DNA of 64,000 nt from Ampelocalamus luodianensis (GCA_036346255.1 JAYEVH010000451.1:1-64000), one strand, 5' to 3'. Shown: positions 11,761-22,936, counted from the first letter of the stretch. Notes: generated by a model not told the origin, from the sequence alone. A program made the numbers and translations.

Positions 11761-13850
11761 TACGTACGCCATAAAACGGATAATCAAGATCTGATACACT
11801 CTTTGAGTCTAAACATATCAAATACAAATGGAATAGTTTAGATACAGATGTCAAATAAAAAGGATAATTCGGATCCGATTGAGACCCCTATTGTACGCTA
11901 CCTCCCCTCCAAAATAGATGTCGTCGTATATAAAACTAGCCAGATTTCCCACGCATTACTGTAGGTATTGAAGAACAGCAAATGTATTCACGTTTGGCTC
12001 CATCCAACTCAGAAGAAAGTAGCCAATCACACAGAAGGGACATATATAGTAGGGCACAACCGATTCTCAAAGCAAATATTAAAGAGCAGAGAAAGCAATA
12101 TGCGTACAGGGAAGAAATTGTGTTGTGTTAGTAACACTTAAGAAACAAATGATAAACCTATAGAGGCATAATGTAGCGAAGTTGTATGCATCCTTAATTT
12201 ATTTGAAATACTTCATGCATCAATACCTCACTTCTCCGTTGTAAACTGCTTCACAAAGATAAATCACACAATGGTAAACTGGGTGCGGCAAAGAAATACT
12301 GGCAGCCCATTGGTAAACTTTGTTGTATTTGAACATATAAACAACCCATCGCTAAATATATGTTCATTAGGTAAACACTATAACGCATGCGACAATACAT
12401 TTGAGAGTGACCTAAGTAGTGTCAGTAGCTCATTTTGCAGAAGGTTTGATGAACACAATTTTATTTTTCAGGGTTGTCTATTCATAAGGTGATTGAATTT
12501 TTCTTAAACATAGGTCACATTTTTCATCCATTGAATAAAAACAAAACAAAAAACCTACAGAAAGCAAGGAGAAAACTCCAACAAAAGACATAGGTTAAAG
12601 GAAGCTGCCCTTTCTTCAGAAGTGTCTCTAAGAACCAGGATCAAATCAATCTGCCTTTGCAATTTTGAGATTTCAGATTTATTCACTCGAGCACCGGGAC
12701 TGCCTATAGCTGGTTTCACTAAGTGAAATGGGGGAGATAACCACCCCTTTAATAAAAATAAAAATCTGCAAATAGCTACATCACAGTTTTAGAAGCTCTT
12801 CCTTAGCTTTGACCAGTTCCACATCCTGGATTAAGATATTTTTGCAGAAACATCATGAGAGCATTAAGCACAGAATTCTAAGTCCACAAAGAAGTTCTAG
12901 CTCGGCATATCTCGCAACAAATAAATGGTATAAATTTAAAGAAAACAGAACGGGCAAAATGATAGAGGTTCTCATTAAAGAGAGGAGAGAGGAGCTACAC
13001 CCACACTCAAAGGATCGATGTTGTCATCGTAGAGGATTCAGATACACAATGTTGCATTGTTGATTCTGATCAGTAAATAAGATTAACAAGCACATAGAGA
13101 TTTAACATCCAAATATCATGCAAAAACGACCACGGTTAATATCAAGAGTGATCAGGAATTCGGGATTTATCATGCACAAAACCAGGCTGTCTTGCATTTG
13201 GATAGAAACAAGTTCCTTTTTCATACAATGGTTTACCTGATCAGTACCATTAGTTTGCATAACCTGGTTTCCAACGACTAACCAAAATATGAGACAGCCT
13301 ATAATGCAAATCTGTAACAACAGAACAAATTAACTCAATGCTAAACAGAATAACAGGCTGCATAGCCTACAAACAAAGAAAGGCAGTATCTGCCCAACAC
13401 AAGAGACTAAGAGCATCCGGAACTGACACAGCTCAGTTAGATGCCTTATCCTTCTTGAATCCTTGTTAATGATGATAAGAAAACCTTTAATTTCACACTT
13501 CCCTGAAGGATGGCTCATGTATTGATCACTGATGCATATATAGCTTGCGCATGCTAAGATCCAGAATTTGCCCCCAAAAACAGGGTTACTAGTACCCCTG
13601 AAATAAAAGAGAAATTTCCCAATGTTAAGGCACTTGACCAGGTCCTCTTACAAGGGTACCCCTCAATTTAAATTTCAGCAAGTTCGGTAGCCGATTATAA
13701 TCTTCTGGTATGTCATGGAACCAGAGTTCTGCCTGTGGTGTCTCATGAACAGTAGAGAATTCAAAATTATAATCTGATCAATTTGACAACAAATGTTTAG
13801 AAAACTATCTAGCACATTCTCAAGTACGAGGGTCATTTACTAGTATAGGT
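11761..13850. other. Gene-poor AT-rich stretch
   Basis: About 2.1 kb with no ORF of recognisable family on either strand. Short ORFs (12271-12492, 12809-13063, 13102-13320) look like chance. 11880-11895 (GAGACCCCTA) and about 11720 (TGGGGTGTCAA) could be the decayed ends of a small hAT-like MITE, but no target duplication is visible. Confidence 0.35.
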
Positions 13851-14336
13851 TTGGTATAATTGGATAGTTAGAGCGTAAAATCATTGGCTTGCTATGGTTG
13901 AACTTGTTGAGTACTTTCTATACTCAGCCCTATATTATAATTATATGAGTTAGACTTTGGAGAATTCGACCTTGAGAGTCTCGTTACCGAGGAGCAAGAC
14001 GGAGATGATCCACAGTGGTAGATGGAAGAAGCTCAAGAGGATCATGTCTTCGATGGTTCAACCTTCGGTGTCGAAGATGAAGCTTGAGAATCATACAGTG
14101 GAATTAGCTTTTGTCCGCCCTGCGTGACGAGTATAGGCATGAATTTGGCGTTCGATGTCATGTATCCTAAAAACCTTATATTTAAAATCATGTTCTAGTT
14201 GTAAGATAACTATGGAACCACTGCTATTATTTTTTGTGATACTCTGATGTGTACACATCTGATAAATTTATACTTTATTCGGTGTGGACCGTAAACTGAC
14301 ATGCTGTCTAAGGTAGTGACATGTGTGAATCGTTAC
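13851..14336 (+). mobile_element. 3' tail of a Gypsy-type LTR
   Basis: The words TTGTTGAGTACTTTCTATACTCA, a GAGGAGCAAGACGGAGATGA-type purine run and the terminal GTTACA (14336) follow the same order as the LTR tails at 45840-46229 and 51195-51562. The 5' part was not identified. Confidence 0.4.
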
Positions 14337-15029
14337 AGGGGCAACCAAGCCCTAGTCGCACCACCCCTCGCCCTCGCTCTTGCCTCAACCGCCCGCTCTA
14401 ATTTTCCATATTGATCCACATGTATGGATATACTATGACAGATTGACAGGGAGAATGCGTAGTCATGTCAAATCAGGAAGCATTTCTTTTTCCCCGGATA
14501 ACCCAAGCCCAAATTTCTAACACCGTAAAGGCTCTCGGAACTCGACGGGATACCAATAGCATAAAAATCGATGATTTCGTCGTTAAGCAAAACTGATGCC
14601 GTCACTGGTGACGACGTGACGTCATGTTCTCAGGTAAAGGTACTATGCCCGCTGGACACCACAAGCTCAGAGAGATGATAGCCTCGCGTATGACAGTCCG
14701 ATTAGATCAAATATCCTGCACGTACGTTCAATACATCACGCAACACGTACGGACCGTCCATGTGCGCCGAATCGAGTTCGGTTTCAGAGCGAGCAACCGA
14801 GTCCAACTACTAGCAGCAGCATGCATGCATGGGACTCGAACTTGTCCACCTCCTTATTAGCCGGCCGGTCTAGCACTAGAGCGTATGTGTCAAGTCGATC
14901 GCCATGGCCTCCTCCTCCCGCCTCGCGCGCGCGTGATCGCGTCGGCGGTGCCGTTCTGCAGCCCCCCGCGCCCATGGCACCGCCCCGATTAATTCTTCGC
15001 CATGCAGCGTGCGCGTGCGCGTGCGCCCG
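14337..15029. other. Region upstream of the CAF1-like pseudogene
   Basis: Nothing firm. It becomes GC-rich from about 14880, as is typical of grass intronless genes. ATG at 15002 is out of frame with the recognisable CAF1 start, so the original start codon cannot be fixed. Confidence 0.3.
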
Positions 15030-15760
15030 GTCACGGCGCGAAACGTCCGCGACGAGGTGGCCATGATCCGATCCTTCCTCCGCGAGTACCTTCGTCGCGG
15101 TGGACACCGAGTACCTCGGCACCGCCCACCACCCACCTGTGGGCACCCGCCGACCACTCACCGTGGAGCGGCGCCACGCACCGACCAAGGCTAACGCCGA
15201 TGAGCTCCACCTCCGCAGCTCGGTATCACCCTCGTGACGTGTGCGGCGGGCTTCCGTCGGGACCGACGAAAGGCATCCCGTGGAGTGCGCGTGGCGGTGA
15301 GCTTCACGGACTTCGACGCCGGCCGCGACCGCCACGCCGCCGTAGTCCGCAAGTTCCTTCGCCCGTGGGTTCGACTTGAGTCCGCGCACCAGACGGTGTG
15401 ACACCGAGGCGTCACGCCGAGCTCGACCGCGCCGGTGTCCTCACGTTCAGCATCACGTGGATCACGTACGGCGGGCTATACGACACCGAGTACTTGCTTA
15501 AGCTGGTCACCGGCGGTCAGCCTCTGTTGGAATAGTTCCACATCGGTTGTGGGAGGAGATAGAGCACGATTTATAAGGGTGAAGGTACACTCACCTATCA
15601 GGCTATTTTTTTTGGGGGGGAGATGGCCTAAGACACCTTGGTTGTTGCTCTGTAGTTTGGCTTGTAGGTTAGCAGTTCAACGACTTGGAGTCAGGACGCT
15701 GGTTTAGTGGGTCCAGGATTAGACACTAGATTAGTAGTTCGATGACGTTGTGCCAACAAT

Positions 15761-15772
15761 TGGTATCAGAGC
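15761..15772 (+). promoter_or_regulatory. Primer-binding site (initiator Met tRNA type), left unit
   Basis: TGGTATCAGAGC starts 2 bases after the left LTR end. It is the usual complement of the plant initiator tRNA-Met 3' end used to prime reverse transcription. Confidence 0.85.
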
Positions 15773-16173
15773 CCTATCCTGGATACATCTCAGGCTTCAC
15801 GGTTGTCGGGAAGCACACCCGATGTGTGAGGGGAAGATTGTTTGGATAGTCCCACATCGGTTGTGGGAGGAGACAATAGTTGGGCTTGCGGGTTAGCGGC
15901 CCAACGACCTAGAGCTAGGACGCTGGTTTAGCGGGCTCGGGATCGGGTCATTGGGCCACTAACCCGTAAGCTCAAGTACATAGCAACAACCAAGGTGTTT
16001 TAGGTCATCTCCCCCCAAAAGACTAGCCTTATAGGTTGGTGTACCTTCACCCTTATAAATCGTGCTTTGTTTTCTCCTACAACCGATGTGGGATTATCCC
16101 AACAATCTCCCCCTCACACATCGGGTGTGCTCCCCAACAACCATGAGGCTGTAGTCGTATCCGGAATACCTGA

Positions 16174-16185
16174 GCTCTGGTACCA
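16174..16185 (-). promoter_or_regulatory. Primer-binding site, right (inverted) unit
   Basis: The minus strand reads TGGTACCAGAGC next to the reversed LTR. It differs at one position from the left site. Its presence on the opposite strand proves the two halves are inverted. Confidence 0.8.
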
Positions 16186-16679
16186 ATTGTTACCACTAAA
16201 CTGGCGTCCGATCCCGGACCCACTAAACCAGCGTCCTAGCTCCAGGTATTTGAGCCACTAACCCGCAATTCCAACTACAGAGCAACAACCAAGGGGTCTT
16301 GGGCCATCTCCCCCCAAAAGACTAGTCTGATAGATAGGTGTACCCTCACCCTTATAAATCGTACTGTATCTCCTCCTACAACCGATGTGGGACTATCCCA
16401 ACAGCCTCTACCGGCCGTGAAGGTCGACTTCCTCGTGGCGATTGGCACGTACCTTGGCGCCAGACTATTCGACGTCAAGTACGTGGCGTTGCAGCTCAAC
16501 ATACGGGCAAGACTCAACGCCACGACGCTGACGCTCGGCGTGCCCCCGCTGTTCCCAGACGTGCGCGGTGCGCCTGGCGCAACAGCGTGATCACCTGTCA
16601 CGCGTTCATGGCGCTCAGGCGGTGGCTCTTCCCGCGGGACGGCTTGAAGCTCGCGCTTGTCATTGACAGCCTGCGCTGA

Positions 16680-17793
16680 TGGAGCCGCCGAGCACCGATC
16701 TTAATTTGCGCGTGCACGATTGCCCGTGAAGAGGAACTAGAAGAACCGATCATGTATCGATCGCGTTCATTGTCAATTAGCAATTTAAGCTCAGCTCGTC
16801 TTAATTCTTTTTTATCACTACTCATTAGCTAGTTAGTCATCAATAGAATTTTTAACAGTAAGTGGTAAACTTTTGAGGTATGATTGCTTGATGTAGTTAT
16901 TGTTTAAGTGTATCCAATCATTGTTTGGGTCCTATACTCGTGTAAAAGCTTGGTCTCCCGATCTCGATGAAAAAAAATATCAAGCAGAAGTCTGATTGAT
17001 TTTTTTATTTCAAAATCATATGTGACTAGCTTATCCCTAGACGGCTAGAAAACAACGAAAAATAACAGTAGGCTAGTCACTTTTGCTTTCCTTGTTAATT
17101 TGCTTTATTGGGTGATTCCTCATCTCTTATTCTGAACTTAATGTATGTAGAAACATTGTTCCTCCTGAGATTCGTATGTTCATGAGTTGGTAATTTCATG
17201 AGCAAATAAGGAATACAGCCAAACCTCTTGTCGAACGTACTCAAACAAACAAGCCGGTTGTCGGATTTGCTACAAGACATAGGCATGCTTTCAACTTGAA
17301 TTGCCCGGTTTCATTTTACTTCAGAAATAAGACTAGCATATGGTGTTTTATTATGCCTCTAGATCCAAATTTTGCTCACGTTTTACGTTCTTGTCAAATC
17401 CATATGTAAAACAAAATCGCCCAATCGAAAACCACAGAAAAGCAAAGCTATGTAGTAAGACGAAATGGAAAATTGTTTTATTCCGCCTTCCCAAAGAGTC
17501 GTGATCAAGAACATGTACAAAGAAACACAATTTGCTCATTGAAGAACTCAAGGAGAAGACATCCTCCCGGTGCTCAACTAAAGCCTCGTCACTACATACT
17601 CCTACTCCTACGCTATGCACACCGCAAAGCATCATTGAAGATCTCATCGCCGCTACTTCAAATTCTTCAGACTAATGACATCACCCTTCTCACCGGCCGA
17701 CGATTTGCGGGAATTCGATCCACCTTGGTTGGAGTCCCAATCCGGCACGGACGATATCGGCACGCCAATGCCTTGACCCTCTTAGTGGACACA
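16680..17793. other. Intergenic between the CAF1-like and kinase pseudogenes
   Basis: AT-rich with no recognisable gene. Short ORFs (17095-17286, 17351-17647 minus) lack domain features. 17470-17790 may include the 3' flank of the kinase. Confidence 0.35.
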
Positions 17794-18060
17794 TCAAGCC
17801 TCATCATCTGCTGCCGCTATATCGGCAACATTGCTAGAGATGCCGCTAAGAACTTCAATCCACCTTCGACGGAATCCCGCCCAAAGACGGCCGATGGCGG
17901 GACGCCAATGCTCGACCCTCTTGGCCGCACTCGTAAGCTCATCTATCGCTGCCGCTATATCAGCAACCTTGCTAGAGATGCCACTACGAACTTCGATCCA
18001 GCCTTCGTCGGAGTCCCGGTCCGGCAACGCCAAGCGGGAGCAAGCCATTGCCCTGATCCT
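17700..18060. repeat. Tandem duplication of about 140 bases in the kinase tail
   Basis: The words CTGCCGCTATATC-GCAAC-TTGCTAGAGATGCC appear at about 17811 and 17949, each followed by a diverged copy of AACTTC(A/G)ATCCA and of a CCCGxCC stretch. A weaker third copy of the flanking part starts near 17710. Confidence 0.6.
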
Positions 18061-18959
18061 TCCGACCGGGCTGTTCCACATGTCATCGGCCTCGTCATCG
18101 GTCTCTGACTCCCATAATGCCGCGTCCAGCGCGCTCGTCGGAGACACCCATGTGACCTTCACCTCTTCTTTGTTGAATACGCATGACATTGCCACAAATG
18201 GGTGCTCTAAGAGCTGCGCTGCCGTGGAACGGTCGTGGGCGCATCTTTGCAAGCACCGGTCCAAGAAGTCCTTCGCCTCTGGCGATAGCCAGGGAGGCAC
18301 CTCCGGCACAGCGTCCGTGTACCCGATCCGGCGCACCGCGGTGAGGACGTTGTCCACGTCGCTCCACGGAGCGCGACCCGTGGTCATCTCGATGACGGTG
18401 CACCCGAGCGCCCACACGTCGGCGGCGGGGCCCTGCTCCTCCCCGCGCGCAACCTCGGGCGCCATGAACGCCGGCGTGCGGCCAACACCGCTGAAGTCGC
18501 CGCCACTCGCGCACCGGTCCGCGAGCTTGGCCCGCCGTCGCGCCGACCACCACGTTGGTCCCCTTGACGTCGCCGTGCACGACAAGCCTCCGTGGATGTA
18601 CTCCGGCCCCTCAAGATGTCCGCCGCCGATACGCCCGACGGCACCCTCCTCGAGGCGGCCTCGTTCTCGCCGCCACGCCGGCGAGCGACCGGCCGTGCGA
18701 ACTCGAGGAACAACCGGTGCTCGCCGCGCGCGGCTCCGCGCGCCGCGGCGCGAAACTGCAAGGCACTTGAGCACGCGGTGAGGACAGCCGGACATGACGC
18801 CCACTCGTGCCGCGGCGCGCTGGCGGCGCCGGCCGACTTGACGACGAAGAGCTCCCCAGAGGTGTCGTCCACGGCGAGGGACACCACGGCGCCCGAGGCG
18901 CCGCTGCCGACGGGGTGGAGGCGCGTCCATCCGCCGCTGCCGATGGTCACCGCGGCCAT
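17794..18959 (-). pseudogene. MAPKKK-like Ser/Thr protein kinase, frameshifted
   Basis: The start (MAAVTIGSGGWTRLHPVGSG, ATG at 18959) leads into a normal glycine loop (GSGASGAVV) and the ATP-binding lysine (LFVVKSAG). Kinase pieces then alternate among three frames: PHRVLKCL; GEHRLFLEFA; LEEGAV...EYIHGG; HGDVKGTN (catalytic loop, Asp kept); AKLAD followed by RCA instead of FGCA, so the DFG motif has lost F and G; then GRTPAFMAPEVARG, DVWALGCTVIEM and LDRCLQRCAHDRSTAAQLLEHPFVA at about 18200. This pattern (HGDVKGxN, single short kinase domain, start with the glycine loop) fits the plant MAPKKK17/18-like group that relays ABA and stress signals. The C-terminal tail repeats the words WIEV-SGISS-VADIAAA, reflecting a DNA duplication at 17800-18000. 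At least four frameshifts and the damaged DFG make it a pseudogene. Confidence 0.8.
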
Positions 18960-19043
18960 TGCCTCCTCCTCCTTTGCCTGTTTGCTGTGGTGTGGTGTTG
19001 TTGCTTAGGGTTGTGAGGATTCACCTGTGCCTGCTCGGGGAGG

Positions 19044-19051
19044 TATTTATA
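19044..19051 (-). promoter_or_regulatory. TATA box of the kinase pseudogene
   Basis: The minus strand reads TATAAATA in the context CTCGTATAAATACCTCC, about 85 bases upstream of the ATG at 18959. The spacing and GC-rich leader fit a genuine core promoter that has survived although the coding region has not. Confidence 0.65.
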
Positions 19052-19059
19052 CGAGAGAT

Positions 19060-19640
19060 TGGCATGTGGGGCCCCACAATTAATTCGTGCATGCCATGTG
19101 AAAGCATGAGGGAAGCGAGAGTGGCGAGTGAAATTGCTACTGGCATGTGGGTCCGACCGGGTAATGGTTGGTTGGTAATTTAGCAATGTGGAGTTTATTA
19201 AGGAAAGGCGTGTTTAGTAATAATTTTTCTTTCTATTCTATCTCGTGTGAATTGGGAAACGGGGGGTAAAAGGAAGGCATGTTTTATTTTGTGTGAACTG
19301 GGAAACGTGGAGCAAAATGAGGAGCACATGTTTGGGATTTTGCTGTTATTTTTAGCCAGCGAACTTGCTTGGCTGAGGCCTCGCCTCGACCATTGGATAG
19401 AGCATCTAAGATATGTCAGCATGGGACTGATGCAGCTTCTTCCCTCTTATCGTTCTTCCGATTGCACTGGTTGAAGAATGTAGTAGTCGCAGGAAACAAT
19501 CAACCAATCACTATATAATAGACAATCGACAGAGAGACAAAGTAGATGGAGACAATATGGGGAACCTCTTTATTAATAGATTGATCTGGTTTTGAGTACA
19601 ATGAGATCCTATTTAAAAACTAAAACCCTTCAAGAGTAGT
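19060..19640. other. Intergenic upstream of the kinase pseudogene
   Basis: No gene. Near 19222 and 19281 the words GTGTGAA(T/C)TGGGAAACG recur 59 bases apart, a small local duplication. Confidence 0.3.
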
Positions 19641-20920
19641 TTCAGTATTACGTCTATCAACCCCTAATCCAGGGTTCCTCAACAACACCCACTCTCATCC
19701 TCTTTCTCTTCCAGAGAAGGTGGAAAGGAGTTGTCGAGACATGAAGGAAGGAATCGCCATGGCATTGATGTGCGAGAGTGGTGGCGGCGCCGCTCTCACC
19801 AGCATCCACGTCACTTTGCATGAGAGTTCTTTATTGTTTTTTTAAGTGAATGTTCTAGTTGAAGGGGATTTTCTGGTTGAATGTCACCAATCTACAATTA
19901 AAAGTTGTTGCAAGATACAATTTGATAAAGATCCAACTAGCTGATTAGAAGGATCTCAATTGTTAGTCCAATCTTTCATGGTACGTACGAAGAACAACAA
20001 ACTCACAAACCAATTCGGGTGAATTAAATTGCAAGAAAATCAGCGCTCACAAACCAATCTAATAGATTGAATTGCAAGTAATGATGAGCTTCGATGAACA
20101 GTGTCCACACGTGATATCTTGATCTCTCTCTCTCAACTCATCTCAAGAATACACGATATGCGCCAAAACGGCTTTTCAATTTTATTACCTAAATTATAAC
20201 TTATCTCTTACATGAGTGTGCCATGGGGCTTAAATAGCCTCCCACATAAGCACAATTTGTCTTTGGATGAACAATACTATGAATAGTATCGAAACCAATC
20301 CAACCTCCTAAATACACACAACTCAAACTCTCCTATTTTCATAATGAAAAAAACAGCAAAAAGAAATTTCGGATTTACTAGCTAAAACCGAAACGAACTC
20401 TTCTCTAAAATTCCTATTTCGGACTCTTCATATAAAAAAAGGAAAATACATGAAATTCGGATTCAAATCCGAGTTTAAACGCATATTGGTATGGAAACCG
20501 AACCAACATAAAAACTAAGCTGATTTCCTTGATTCTGGTTTCCACACAACTTTCCCTTGCGCCAACTTGATGATGCACATTGCCCTAGCTCCTTGCACTG
20601 CATGCCCGGCTGCCCCCCATTTGCTTCTCATGCACCCGCCTGCCCTCCTCCTACGCCCTATGCGTGCCACTCGGCCCATGTAGTGCTCACCTTACTTCCT
20701 TTGCACCTAGACTCCTCCTTGCAGCCCACCTTGGCTCCATAGCCGCACGCCTCCAAGTCCTTCCTTCCCCATGCGCCACACGTATTCCAGCTTAGCCCAC
20801 TTTCCTTGTGGCGCATGCCAGCCACCTCTTCGGCCAGGTGCTAGGGTTGCTACCCTAGTGTAATTTCCTTCTCCTTGGCAAGCCCCCCATCCAACCACTC
20901 GGCCACCTTTTTTTTTTTTT
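19640..20920 (-). mobile_element. LTR fragment(s), probably Copia-type, antisense
   Basis: The sequence near 19640-19700 (CAACCCCTAATCCAGGG..., CAACACCCAC) and the AT-rich 19860-20540 part (repeated CACAAACCAAT...GAATT, 20010 and 20050) read like LTR/leader sequence of grass Copia elements. A C-rich block follows (20540-20880). No coding domain and no matched ends were found. Confidence 0.3.
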
Positions 20921-21342
20921 GGTTAAAATAGCACCCAATAACACTTCAAATTGAGAATTCACTTTAGAATCGCAAACTGAAGTTGTAGTAGTACTTGGCT
21001 CCGTATCACAATTGAAGGTGTTCATTGGTTGTGTATTTGGTGGACGCCTGCCAAGTAGTAGTAACCATTTTTCGAACCAATTTAGTTTTGTTTCCTTCAA
21101 CAAAATCAGTAGTTTTATAAAGCGTAGTATGCTCAATATTTTTAGATTTTTTTCCCTAAAAACCCACTAATAACCATTTGTTTACTTTTATAACTGTAGT
21201 ATGTCTAATATCATGGTATTTTTGTGAGTTTTTAAAAATCCATGACTTTTTTCAACTCAAGGCATCCATCTCGTAGCCATGAGTCTACACGTGAGGTTAT
21301 TGTCATACCTATCGTTTCATGTAACATCTATGAGAAGTATTA

Positions 21343-21597
21343 TAGTCCCTCTTGTTAAAAAATAAGTCGTTTTTAACTTTTCAATGTCAACAAGAAGCTA
21401 TTTTGACCACTAAATTTTATTATCATATTTTAAAAAGTTATAATAATTCAATGTTATGGAAGCATTTTTCATTAAAAAAAAATACTTGTACCGATTTCGT
21501 ATATCCAAACGACATATTTTAAATAATATATCTAGTTAAAATTAATAAAATTTGACTTCATGTATTCTTGGACGACTTTCTTACGTGACTGAAGGGT
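21343..21597. mobile_element. Degenerate Stowaway-like MITE
   Basis: The left end TAGTCCCTC followed by AAAAAATAAGTCGTTTTTAA resembles the CTCCCTCYGT...AATAAGT start of Stowaway elements. The right side carries the inverse word GGACGACTT near 21570. The ends are decayed, so boundaries are approximate. Confidence 0.4.
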
Positions 21598-21646
21598 TTT
21601 TTTATCCATACTACACAAATAATCTCCATATTTTTGTGCCTGCTAC

Positions 21647-21909
21647 CAGGGTTTTGATTATCAGCCAATAATCAACCAAAAATTGGGATTTTCGATTCTA
21701 TCGAGTACCCTCGGTAAAATTAAAAATAGGCCAAAACTAGCCAAAATTACTTTTATCTACTGAAATTTACTTGAATTTTATCTTTTTCCCATTTCAACTT
21801 CGAAAATTTTATTTTATTTTTGAAAATTTTGGCCAAAATTTTCTGATTTTATGCCATTCGGTCCAACCGGTGACCTCTGATAAAATAAATTCTAGTAATC
21901 AAAACCCTG
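21647..21909. mobile_element. 263-base hAT-like MITE (CAGGGTTTTGATTA ends)
   Basis: Perfect 14-base terminal inverted repeats: CAGGGTTTTGATTA at 21647-21660 and TAATCAAAACCCTG at 21896-21909. The flanks CCTGCTAC (21639-21646) and CCTGGTAC (21910-21917) match at 7 of 8 bases. An 8-base duplication is the hAT signature. AT-rich, no coding. It belongs to the same family as the right end of the element in the neighbouring F-box gene. Confidence 0.8.
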
Positions 21910-22677
21910 CCTGGTACTTCAAGAACTGTTGTTTTCCATTTACTATAACATCCAAACTGGAAATTGCATAAATATGGAAACAGGACAGAGAAGTATAGCT
22001 GATTTTTCGCTTGCCAATACAAAAATGATAGAAATCCATGAAATTAAGACCTATGCCGGATTTCCTGCCGGCTGGCATCACCAATGGTGTCATCGATACC
22101 GGGAAGACGGCGAGTGAGTCGCACCGGCACCACGCCCCTTCATATACCAATTGTTCTGTTACACCACCGTCATCTGGTCGCCATCACCATGACCGTCGGG
22201 CCCTCCTGTCCCAGCAACCCCACGCTACGACAACTGCCTTCCTCCAGGGACAACCGTCGCCGGCCGCTCGGGTCGATCATCCGAAAACACGTCACGTTGG
22301 GAGGCGATCCCATATCGGTTTCTTAGCTTCCGGTTGTTGCAACTTTGCGTCCATGGTCTCGACCTCCGTATGAAATTGAGAGTAGAGGAAATCCTGTGAA
22401 TCGCCCGTCCCGTCCCCCACAACGGCGACAGCTTCGGCTGCCTGGCCCTCAAGTACCTCTCTTTCCAGTTTCCAGCTGACCATCTCCTCCTTGGAGCTCC
22501 CGGACTCGGTGTTGGATGACTGGACGACGTCGTGCCGAAGGCCCGAAGCAGACGCAGACGTGGAGGCATGCGCGAGGCCATTGCCTCGTACTTGGCCTTC
22601 CAGAGCTCGCTGTCGTGCTCGGCGGTGACGCACCTCAGCTCCTTGCTGCTGTACTCCACCGTCGCAAGATCCTTGGT

Positions 22678-22743
22678 GTCGTCGAGCCTCTGCAAGATCG
22701 TCGCCTTGGCGTCGTCGAGCCTCTGCAAGATCGCCGCCTTGAC
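22678..22743. repeat. 33-base tandem duplication inside the F-box
   Basis: GTCGTCGAGCCTCTGCAAGA followed by TCGTCGCCTTGGC / TCGCCGCCTTGAC occurs twice back to back. In the protein this doubles AxILQRLDDxK in the first helix of the F-box and would disturb Skp1 contact. Confidence 0.8.
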
Positions 22744-22936
22744 GTCGCCGGGAGGGACATGAAGCTGGGCTGCATCTGAATGTCGTTGTTGTGGCACACG
22801 TCAAGGAAGAGGTCCCGCGACACAACCAGTTGGCGATGGCCCTTCAGAGAGATGCTCCCAGGGCATCCGCCCTCAGAGCGCAGGCCGCGTCGTCCAGGCC
22901 ACGCCGCATCCAGTCGCTCCCAGTACACACTCCACC

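Larger units (their letters stand above)
15525..16403. mobile_element. Inverted-dimer TRIM-like LTR element inserted in the CAF1-like gene
   Basis: The insert is flanked by a 5-base direct repeat, GCCTC (15520-15524 and 16404-16408), and has TGTTGG...CCAACA ends. Left: an LTR in forward orientation (15525-15758, 234 bases) followed by the primer-binding site TGGTATCAGAGC (15761-15772). Right: the same LTR in reverse (about 16188-16403), preceded by the reverse primer-binding site GCTCTGGTACCA (16174-16185). The centre (15838-16114) is a partial forward LTR fused to a partial reverse LTR, with GGGGAAGA-type and CTCCCCCTC tracts on the two sides. The order is LTR>, PBS, short internal, polypurine, LTR fragment>, <LTR fragment, polypyrimidine, internal, PBS, <LTR. 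It encodes no protein. Because the target duplication spans the whole unit, it probably integrated as one piece. Confidence 0.85.
15030..16679 (+). pseudogene. CAF1/POP2-type CCR4-NOT deadenylase, frameshifted and split by a retroelement
   Basis: Pieces in the right order match plant CAF1, the DEDD-family poly(A) nuclease of the CCR4-NOT complex that shortens mRNA tails. They are VRDEVAMIRSFLREY (from 15048); VAVDTEYLG (motif I Asp and Glu kept), after a frameshift at about 15091; KANADELHL; QLGITL, after another shift near 15210; VSFTDFDAGRDRHAAVVRKFLR; then ITWITYGGLYDTEYLLKLV (15453-15508, motif II Asp kept). The reading runs into an inserted element at 15525 and resumes in the same frame at 16409 (PAVKVDFLVAIGTYLGARLFDVKY). 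A last frameshift leads to CHAFMALRRWLFPRD and a stop at 16677-16679. In the motif III region (normally GSDS) the Asp is replaced by Asn (RNSVIT). Without the insert it is about 250 codons, close to the intronless grass CAF1 length. Not functional. Confidence 0.85.

Noticed and set aside
11738..11892. A small hAT MITE (TGGGGTGTCAA ... GAGACCCCTA)
   Set aside because: The inverted ends are short and mismatched and the flanks show no 8-base duplication. Left as a possibility only.
15761..15772. A tRNA gene suggested by the tRNA-complementary word
   Set aside because: Only a 12-base primer-binding site. No cloverleaf or internal promoter boxes. I saw no tRNA or rRNA gene in the window.
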